Positions 1 through 4,777 of a stretch of 24,151 nt of DNA are shown piece after piece (the first letter of the stretch is position 1; each line of letters opens with the position of its first letter). The DNA is from GCA-002727735 sp036159515. Its GTDB lineage: Bacteria > Bacteroidota > Bacteroidia > Flavobacteriales_D > Parvicellaceae. The translations under genes and the position numbers were made by a program. The DNA is taken from positions 1-24,151 of the forward strand of contig JAYYEV010000015.1 of assembly GCA_036159515.1 (NCBI GenBank). Direction: 5' to 3'. The notes beneath the pieces are model-generated. The model was given only the letters and a program-made list of their open reading frames with translations, did no database searches and had not been told where the DNA came from.

Positions 1-2
1 CA

Positions 3-491
3 AAACCCCCATTCAAGTATTTAATTAGTTTTTTTGGAATAGTAGATCTTTTAGCGGTTCTCCCTTTTTATTTAAGCACTGGTGTAGACCTTAGATCTAT
101 ACGAATTTTCAGACTTTTTAGATTATTTAGAATATTTAAATTACTTAAATACAATTCAGCTATAGATCGACTTTTATTTGCGTTTAGAGAAATAAAAAAA
201 GAACTTTTTATCTTTTTAATAGCAACCATCTTTTTGCTTTACGTATCATCAGTCGGGATTTATTATTTTGAAAATGCAGCTCAGCCAGATCAATTTAAAT
301 CAGTTTTCCATAGTATGTGGTGGGCAGTGGCTACATTAACTACTGTAGGATATGGGGATGTTTATCCTATTACAGTAGGGGGTAAAATATTTACTACGTT
401 TATTGTTTTTATCGGAATGGGCTTAGTTGCTGTACCCACGGGATTATTGGCCTCAGCATTATCTAAAACAATAGGTGAGGACAAGGATTAG
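3..491 (+). CDS. Voltage-gated potassium channel, 3' part (5' end outside window)
   Basis: The frame is open from the first bases of the window, so this is the C-terminal part of a gene starting upstream. It shows the back half of a six-helix Kv-type channel. An S3-like helix (DLLAVLPFYLS) is followed by an S4 sensor from about position 93 in which Arg or Lys recurs every third residue (RSIRIFRLFRLFRIFKLLK). Then come S5, a pore helix with filter TTVGYGD (around positions 336-359), and S6, with a short cytoplasmic tail and no RCK/TrkA domain. The product should be an inner-membrane K+ channel gated by voltage. The first ATG/TTG-type start inside the window (TTG at 234) lies within S5 and is not the real start. 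The gene ends in TAG, 6 nt before the end of the convergent ferritin-like gene. Confidence 0.9.
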   Translation, partial: KPPFKYLISFFGIVDLLAVLPFYLSTGVDLRSIRIFRLFRLFRIFKLLKYNSAIDRLLFAFREIKKELFIFLIATIFLLYVSSVGIYYFENAAQPDQFKSVFHSMWWAVATLTTVGYGDVYPITVGGKIFTTFIVFIGMGLVAVPTGLLASALSKTIGEDKD

Positions 492-497
492 ACTTAG

Positions 498-920
498 TTA
501 CTTTGAAAGTAACATACGTACTTCTTCTACGCTTCTTAATTCAGCAAAGTAGATATTTTCAATGGCGTCATACAACTCATCGTCATTGAAATCCTCAAGC
601 GTTTTGAGTATTTCAGCATACACTTGAGCAGCTCTTTTTTCTGTTTCAAAGGCTTCTTCTAACATTTCCACATAATTTGTAGAGTGTTTAATTTCGAGTG
701 AATTTCTTTCTGTAATTGCGATACCACCTAACTTTACTATAGCGGATCGAACTATATTAGCATGACCTATGGACTCTGTAGCTTCCGTATTGAAATGGGC
801 GGACAAGTGAATTCGATGTATTCCTTGAACATAAGCAGCGTAATGTGAATACAGTATAATGGCTCTAAGCTCTAGACTTAGTGCATTATTTAGTTCATTT
901 ATAAGTTTTGTGTTATTCAT
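498..920 (-). CDS. Ferritin-like (bacterioferritin-type) four-helix protein
   Basis: This 140-aa protein has the length and heptad pattern of a four-helix ferritin-like protein. Helix A carries LELRAI (Glu17), helix B carries E46-x2-E49-x3-H53, helix C carries E92/E94 (ETEKRA) and helix D carries E127 with E132/E133. These resemble bacterioferritin or Dps-like di-iron ligands, but the canonical ExxH spacing is not kept in either half: B has ExxxH, and D has no His. Either the iron site is modified or the product is a related ferritin-like protein of other use. There is no signal peptide, so it should be cytoplasmic. An exact TAnnTTTG box (946-953, minus strand) lies about 25 nt upstream of the ATG. 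Confidence 0.75.
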   Translation of the reverse strand: MNNTKLINELNNALSLELRAIILYSHYAAYVQGIHRIHLSAHFNTEATESIGHANIVRSAIVKLGGIAITERNSLEIKHSTNYVEMLEEAFETEKRAAQVYAEILKTLEDFNDDELYDAIENIYFAELRSVEEVRMLLSK

Positions 921-945
921 GAGTTTAAACTAAAATTTCTTGTAT

Positions 946-953
946 CAAATTTA
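946..953 (-). promoter_or_regulatory. -7 box (TAAATTTG) for the ferritin-like gene
   Basis: Read on the minus strand this is TAAATTTG, an exact match to the Bacteroidota primary sigma-factor -7 consensus TAnnTTTG. It lies about 25 nt upstream of the ATG at 920. A TTG triplet further upstream is about 24 nt away, slightly long for the usual -33 element. The call rests on motif and position only. Confidence 0.5.
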
Positions 954-1083
954 CATAAATTGTCTATTGTATATCTACAAAACATCATCTTTAAATAAAA
1001 TCCTAGACTATTTCCATTAATTATGCCTACATTGATGTCGTTAATCCAATCTACATAATCTTTTTCATGTAGAAACACAGATT

Positions 1084-1299
1084 ATGGCAAGATCGCAAGA
1101 AACATTTAATAAGAAGCAACGTGAAAAGAAGCGTTTGGAAAAAAAGAAATCCAAACTCGAAAAGCGCGAGAACAGAAAAAATAATGAAAAAGGTAGTATT
1201 GAAATAGACTGGGCAAGTGCTCCTGAAAACAATACACTAACCTCTGAAGAATTAGCTTCAAGAAAAAATCAAAGACAGAATAATACTAATAAACAATAA
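1084..1299 (+). CDS. Small Lys/Arg-rich protein, partner of the downstream cold-shock protein
   Basis: This 71-aa protein has an extremely basic first half with alternating Lys, Arg and Glu (KKQREKKRLEKKKSKLEKRE), predicted to be a long charged helix. Its second half is polar (SIEIDWASAPENN...SEELASRK). There is no signal peptide or membrane segment. From memory, many Bacteroidota have a similar MA-S-FNKKE-REKKR segment fused to the N-terminus of a CspA-like cold-shock domain. Here the segment is a separate ORF whose TAA overlaps the ATG of the cold-shock gene by 1 nt (TAATG), in a different frame. A role as an RNA-binding or charged extension of the cold-shock protein is inferred from this arrangement. 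Confidence 0.75.
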   Translation: MARSQETFNKKQREKKRLEKKKSKLEKRENRKNNEKGSIEIDWASAPENNTLTSEELASRKNQRQNNTNKQ

Positions 1300-1493
1300 T
1301 GAAGACTGGCAAAGTAAAATTTTATAATGCTGAAAAAGGTTTCGGTTTTATAATTGACAATGAAACGAATAAGGATGTATTTGTGCACAGAAGCGGACTA
1401 ATTGATACCATCAACGAAGACGATGAAGTTTCATTTGAAATCAAAGATGGTCAAAAAGGACCTAATGCTGTTGACGTGAAATTAGCTAGATAA
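1299..1493 (+). CDS. CspA-family cold-shock domain protein
   Basis: This 64-aa protein consists of one complete cold-shock (OB-fold) domain. RNP1 is seen as KGFGFI (about residues 13-18) and RNP2 as VFVHRSG (about 27-33), followed by the usual GPNAVDVK end. Proteins of this family bind single-stranded RNA or DNA and melt RNA secondary structure. Translation is probably coupled to the preceding basic ORF through the TAATG overlap. The domain lacks the long N-terminal extension that I recall in many Bacteroidota homologues, and that extension appears to be the upstream ORF. The gene is convergent with the lipoprotein gene, with a 22-nt gap. Confidence 0.9.
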   Translation: MKTGKVKFYNAEKGFGFIIDNETNKDVFVHRSGLIDTINEDDEVSFEIKDGQKGPNAVDVKLAR

Positions 1494-1515
1494 GTTAGCT
1501 AGAAAAACAGTTTAA

Positions 1516-1758
1516 TTATTGGCATTCACAAGTTTGTTCTACAGACTGTGTTACTCCTCCCACACTTTGGGTATATGTGATGGTGCCTTCCATATCTTCA
1601 AGTTCTTCGTCACATACATCCTCCCATTCTACTACTTGTGTTACATCCGGCATACCCGTTTGTGAGATGACTTGAGAACAACTGCAATCTTTACATTTTT
1701 GACATGATGAGAAAACGAATAGGAATGCGATTAAAAAAAGATAGATAATATTTTTCAT
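1516..1758 (-). CDS. Small Cys-rich lipoprotein of unknown function
   Basis: This 80-aa protein has a hydrophobic signal ending in a lipobox (FVFSSC), so Cys19 should be lipidated and the protein anchored to the envelope. The mature part is short and has six more Cys: 22, 25 and 27 in KCKDCSC, then 49, 77 and 79 in the terminal CECQ. The clusters at both ends suggest disulfides or a small metal site. The body is acidic (WEDVCDEELEDMEG). I recognise no family. The ATG follows a poly-A stretch on the minus strand. Confidence 0.7.
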   Translation of the reverse strand: MKNIIYLFLIAFLFVFSSCQKCKDCSCSQVISQTGMPDVTQVVEWEDVCDEELEDMEGTITYTQSVGGVTQSVEQTCECQ

Positions 1759-1877
1759 TTTTTTTTGATTAAAACAACTTGTTAAAAGTAAATTATTATT
1801 CTCGAATATTATTTATCAAATGGTAATTCATGGTGCCATGAATATCATTAATTAATTAAAACAAAAATTGATTTCAG

Positions 1878-1994
1878 ATGAAAAATCCTGGATTAAAATT
1901 TATTAAATCTACCATTATTTGGGCGTTTATATTTCTTTTTTCTTTTTGGTTATTGGACCAGTTAGGTATAATTGACCTCCCTTTGCTTTCTTAA
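1878..1994 (+). CDS. Small single-span membrane peptide (38 aa)
   Basis: A short ORF reads ATG AAA AAT CCT to TAA. It encodes a Lys-containing N-terminus (MKNPGLKFIK), a hydrophobic span of about 18 residues (TIIWAFIFLFSFWLL) and a short tail. The last seven codons and the stop lie inside the first copy of the 54-nt direct repeat. It is in the same orientation as the PspC-domain gene and the DUF1569 gene downstream. A small membrane protein in front of a PspC-domain gene is plausible, but there is no homology evidence and the ORF could be non-coding. Confidence 0.4.
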   Translation: MKNPGLKFIKSTIIWAFIFLFSFWLLDQLGIIDLPLLS

Positions 1995-2023
1995 CTAAGT
2001 CAACTTTTTCTTACTTTAATGGT
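1970..2023 (+). repeat. 54-nt direct repeat, copy 1
   Basis: Begins AATTGACCTCCCTTTGC and ends TTAATGGT. It is identical to copy 2 (2213-2266) except for one base, 2015 T versus 2258 A. The copy spacing is 243 nt. It contains the stop codon of the 38-aa ORF and a short TTGAC/GTCAA inverted pair. Confidence 0.95.
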
Positions 2024-2037
2024 ATAAAACTTATGAA

Positions 2038-2202
2038 ATGAAGAAGTTATACAGATATCCTGATAAAGGTTTTATAGGTGGTGTTTGTTATGGTTTAGGA
2101 GAACACACAAATATTGACCCTATTCTATGGAGAGTATTAGCAATTTTTGGAGGATTCCTGCCCATATATTTGGTATTGTGGATTTTTCTGAAAAAAGGAT
2201 AG
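2038..2202 (+). CDS. PspC-domain small membrane protein
   Basis: This 54-aa ORF runs from ATG at 2038 to TAG at 2200-2202. It has the PspC-domain signature: KKLYRYPDKGFIGGVCYGLGEH, then NIDPILWRVLAIF, then a hydrophobic stretch ending WIFLKKG. PspC domains are small inner-membrane modules first known from the phage-shock response, where they sense envelope stress with PspB/PspA. In Bacteroidota they are often free-standing. The length is close to the minimal domain, so it looks complete. The gene sits between two copies of the 54-nt repeat, and copy 2 begins 10 nt after its stop. Confidence 0.8.
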   Translation: MKKLYRYPDKGFIGGVCYGLGEHTNIDPILWRVLAIFGGFLPIYLVLWIFLKKG

Positions 2203-2212
2203 AGTAATTCAG

Positions 2213-2266
2213 AATTGACCTCCCTTTGCTTTCTTAACTAAGTCAACTTTTTCTTACATTAATGGT
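2213..2266 (+). repeat. 54-nt direct repeat, copy 2
   Basis: Matches copy 1 at 53 of 54 positions. It starts 10 nt after the PspC gene stop, and its last bases (AATGGT) contain the proposed ATG of the DUF1569 gene at 2262. The same ATG in copy 1 leads to an immediate stop, so the start codon may have been donated by the repeat. Confidence 0.95.
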
Positions 2267-2723
2267 TTGTAATTTGGAAATTAAGCAATTAAAAATATCA
2301 TTAAATAAACTTAAAGTTGACACCAAGCCCCGATGGGGCAGAATGAATAGTTCTCAAATGCTTAAACATTGCAATAGACAGGCAAAACTTTATTGCAACG
2401 AATACAAAGCAAATTTTTTTGTTTTAATACTAGCTCACACAATAGGAAAATTACACCTTTTCTATATTAAGTATTACATAAACTATGATATTAATAAGTA
2501 CAAAAAAAATTCAAGAGGGTTAAAAATATTAGATACAACCAAGATTCAAGAAATAGACATCGAAGAAGAAAAGAAAAAATTAATTGAAAGACATATTTAT
2601 GTGTATAATTATGAAAAAAAATTTATTGTTAATCCTATTCACGGATTGGTAAATAAAGAAACATTTAAAAAAAATGTTTTTGCTCACACGAAATATCATC
2701 TTAACCAATTTGGTGTTTTATAG
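2262..2723 (+). CDS. DUF1569 (DinB/YfiT-like four-helix) protein
   Basis: This 153-aa protein shows the DUF1569 hallmarks. The N-terminal DTKPRWGRMNSSQMLKHC carries His36. The C-terminal NPIHGLVNKETF is followed by HTKYHLNQFG, an HxxxH pair at His142/His146. In the DinB superfamily three such His usually bind a metal. Many members are thiol-dependent enzymes or transferases, and the presence of a bacillithiol-system gene (ytxJ) nearby fits that, but no substrate can be assigned. The middle (residues about 48-75) is unusually hydrophobic and aromatic. The start codon lies in repeat copy 2. TTG at 2274 is an alternative that would remove four residues. Confidence 0.8.
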   Translation: MVCNLEIKQLKISLNKLKVDTKPRWGRMNSSQMLKHCNRQAKLYCNEYKANFFVLILAHTIGKLHLFYIKYYINYDINKYKKNSRGLKILDTTKIQEIDIEEEKKKLIERHIYVYNYEKKFIVNPIHGLVNKETFKKNVFAHTKYHLNQFGVL

Positions 2724-2733
2724 TTTGAATTTA

Positions 2734-2760
2734 AACTTCCCTTTGCTCTCTAAACTAAGC
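2734..2760 (+). repeat. Degenerate third copy of the direct repeat (core only)
   Basis: A 27-nt stretch with CTTCCCTTTGCTCTCTAAACTAAG matches about 22 of 27 positions of the repeat core. It starts about 10 nt after the DUF1569 stop, the same relative place as copy 2 after the PspC gene. A weaker match to the repeat tail (ACTTTTCTTAAATT) follows about 20 nt later. Confidence 0.6.
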
Positions 2761-2931
2761 CTCACCAATAAAGCCAATAAATACTTTTCTTAAATTTTCA
2801 GCACTTTTCTATGCCATTATCTGAATAATATTTAAGTTAAATTTCAGCTGTTTTCAGACCTATTTATTTCTATTAACACAACACCCACTCAGTTCTGTTA
2901 TTTTTTTCTTTTTCAAAATCGTTTTATTAAT

Positions 2932-2939
2932 TATATTTG
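2932..2939 (+). promoter_or_regulatory. -7 box (TATATTTG) for tRNA-His
   Basis: Exact match to TAnnTTTG, ending 11 nt before the encoded G-1 of the tRNA. Transcription would therefore begin a few nucleotides upstream of the mature 5' end. No clear TTG -33 element is seen in the T-rich stretch upstream. Confidence 0.6.
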
Positions 2940-2950
2940 CCCTCCAAAAT

Positions 2951-3024
2951 GGTGGTTGTAGCTCAGTTGGTAGAGCGCCAGATTGTGGTTCTGGATGTCG
3001 CGGGTTCGAACCCCGTCTTCCACC
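2951..3024 (+). tRNA. tRNA-His (anticodon GTG)
   Basis: This is a full cloverleaf. Anticodon GTG is at 2985-2987 in a TT-GTG-GT loop closed by the stem CCAGA/TCTGG. The D-arm GCTC...GAGC has GG in the loop. The T-arm GCGGG-TTCGAAC-CCCGT has one G-U pair. An extra 5' G (G-1, position 2951) opposite C73 (3024) is encoded, which is the identity element of tRNA-His. No CCA is encoded. Anomaly: acceptor pairs 5-68 and 6-67 are both U-U, because the 5' strand is GTGGTTG and the 3' strand is CTTCCAC. The gene is followed by a strong intrinsic terminator. Confidence 0.95.
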
Positions 3025-3032
3025 CTTACTTT

Positions 3033-3060
3033 AAGGCTTTGCTTCGGTAAAGCCTTTTTT
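3033..3060 (+). terminator. Intrinsic terminator of tRNA-His
   Basis: A 10-bp stem pairs AAGGCTTTGC (3033-3042) with GTAAAGCCTT (3047-3056) around a UUCG tetraloop. There is one G-U pair, and the T run continues to 3060. It lies only 8 nt upstream of the ytxJ start codon. Confidence 0.95.
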
Positions 3061-3068
3061 ATGCACCT

Positions 3069-3422
3069 ATGAATTGGTTTAGTACAAAAAAATCGTCCTC
3101 ATTTAATTGGATATGTCTTAATGATGATTATTCCTTGCAATCTGCCATTGAAAAATCATTTGAAGAAAAAATATTGATTTTTAAACACTCCACACGCTGT
3201 TCCATAAGTAGTATGGCTTTGAACAGAATTGAAGACATCGTTAAGCAAAAAATAACTAATTGCTATCTTCTTGATTTATTGAAATATAGGTCTACTTCTA
3301 ATAAAATAGAGCAGGAGTTAGGTGTTAAACATGAATCTCCACAAATTCTAGTGATTGAAAATGGTGAATGTACTTACCACACTTCACACAATGATATCAG
3401 TTGGGATAGAATTCCAGATTAA
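3069..3422 (+). CDS. ytxJ: Bacillithiol-system redox protein YtxJ (BrxC-like)
   Basis: This 117-aa thioredoxin-fold protein has the YtxJ/BrxC signature IFKHSTRCSISSMAL, with the single active Cys at residue 44. It is followed by YLLDLLKYR, the segment ESPQILVIENG and a C-terminal SHNDI. Members act in the bacillithiol system, reducing mixed disulfides on proteins after oxidative stress in the cytoplasm. An upstream ATG at 3061 stops after two codons, so the ATG at 3069 is the start. The 5' side is odd: the tRNA-His terminator ends 8 nt before the start, leaving no room for a separate promoter or ribosome-binding site. The 3' end shares TTAA with the convergent citrate synthase gene. Confidence 0.9.
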   Translation: MNWFSTKKSSSFNWICLNDDYSLQSAIEKSFEEKILIFKHSTRCSISSMALNRIEDIVKQKITNCYLLDLLKYRSTSNKIEQELGVKHESPQILVIENGECTYHTSHNDISWDRIPD

Positions 3423-4705
3423 CGGTTGTCAATTTCTACGAAGTTTCTTTCATTGGAACCCGTATAAATCTGTCTTGGTCTGCTAATGGGTTGATTTTCT
3501 TCTACCATTTCTTTCCATTGTGCAATCCAACCTGGTAATCTTCCCAATGCAAACATAACTGTAAACATTTCTGTAGGAATATCTAATGCTCTGTAGATTA
3601 TTCCTGAATAAAAATCCACATTTGGATACAGACCTCTCTCCTTGAAGTAGCTATCGTTTAATGCAACTTCTTCCAATTGCTTAGCAATGTCTAGGACTGG
3701 ATCTATAATCCCTAGTTTATTCAGTACATCGTCAGCTGCTTTTTTAATGATTTTAGCCCTTGGATCAAAGTTTTTATACACCCTATGACCAAAGCCCATT
3801 AAACGGAACGAATCTTCTTTATCTTTTGCCTTAGCTATCCATTTTTCTAAATTACCTCCGTCATTTTTAATGTTTTCTAACATTTCAATTACAGCCTGAT
3901 TGGCTCCACCATGAAGTGGACCCCAAAGTGCAGAAACACCAGCAGAAACGGAAGCATACAAATTAGCTTGAGATGACCCTACCACTCTAACTGTGCTAGC
4001 AGAACAATTTTGCTCATGATCAGCATGTAAAATTAAAAGCGTATTTAGCGCATTCACCACCACTGGATCTGGAACATAGTCATATGCTGGAAGATCAAAC
4101 ATCATGTTGACGAAATTCTCACAATATTCAAATTTGTTCTTGGGATATACTACAGGTTGACCAACTGCATTTTTATAAGCCCAAGCTGCTAGCGTTGGAA
4201 CCTTAGCTAATAATCGATAAATGGTTAAATCAATGGCTTCTTTGGGTCTATTTGGATCTTGAGATTCAGGATAGAATGTTGAAATAGTGGAAAGAGAAGC
4301 CGCTAAAATACCCATAGGGTGAGCCTTAATGGGGTACGCCTCTAAAAACACCCTCATATCTTCATGAATCAATGTGTGGTGAGTGATATTATTTTTAAAA
4401 TTGGCGTATTCCACCTTATTAGGCAACTCACCGTATATAAGTAGGTAGGCAACTTCCAAAAACTCTGCTTTTTCAGCTAACTGATCAATAGGATATCCTC
4501 TGTATCTAAGTATGCCTTTTTCACCGTTTAGAAATGTAATAGCACTTGAGGTAGAACCAGTATTTTTAAATCCTTTATCAAGCGTAACCTAACCAGTCAT
4601 GGCTCTTAGTTTTGAAATGTCAATTGCTTTTTCATTTTCAGCACCTGTCATTACGGGTAACTCATAGGTATTGTCTTCTATAATTAATTTGACTGTTTCG
4701 CTCAT
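3419..4705 (-). pseudogene. gltA: Citrate synthase with in-frame TAG at codon 39
   Basis: From ATG at 4705 the frame encodes a 428-residue type I citrate synthase, the usual family length. Codon 39 (4591-4589) is TAG; relatives have LRA-x-TG-Y/F-x-T-x-D here, and Tyr would fit by one base change. All else looks intact. The catalytic residues are His265 (GPLHGG), His307 (GFGHRVYKN) and Asp364 (PNVDFYSG), and ILHADHEQN is present. The enzyme condenses acetyl-CoA and oxaloacetate in the TCA cycle. No ATG follows the stop until well inside the protein, and the first usable codon (TTG at 4459) would lose 82 residues. Other genes here end in TAG, so general recoding is unlikely. This may be a real nonsense mutation or a base error. 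Confidence 0.85.
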
Positions 4706-4777
4706 TTAATTTTGTGAAATAAAGGTTTTAAAAAATTATTGTTGCTAATATACTAAAAGAAAAAAATATTTTATAAG

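Noticed and set aside
497..513. Near-perfect palindrome GTTACTTTGAAAGTAAC between convergent genes
   Set aside because: It overlaps the ferritin-like gene's last codons, has a tiny stable stem and is not followed by a T run, so it is not called a terminator.
1482..1503. Direct repeat TTAGCTAGA twice at the cold-shock gene 3' end
   Set aside because: Nine bases in AT-rich DNA with only a 5-bp possible stem; no function can be supported.
1970..2266. Interpretation of the 54-nt repeats as integron attC sites
   Set aside because: Core-like TTAAC and GTTAAG strings match the attC consensus only partly, and no integrase or long inverted structure is visible; kept as a repeat with cassette-like placement only.
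4459..4459. TTG at 4459 as the genuine start of a shorter citrate synthase
   Set aside because: The upstream 82 codons clearly encode the conserved N-terminal part of the family (FLNGEKGILRYRGYPIDQLA), so the TTG is internal.
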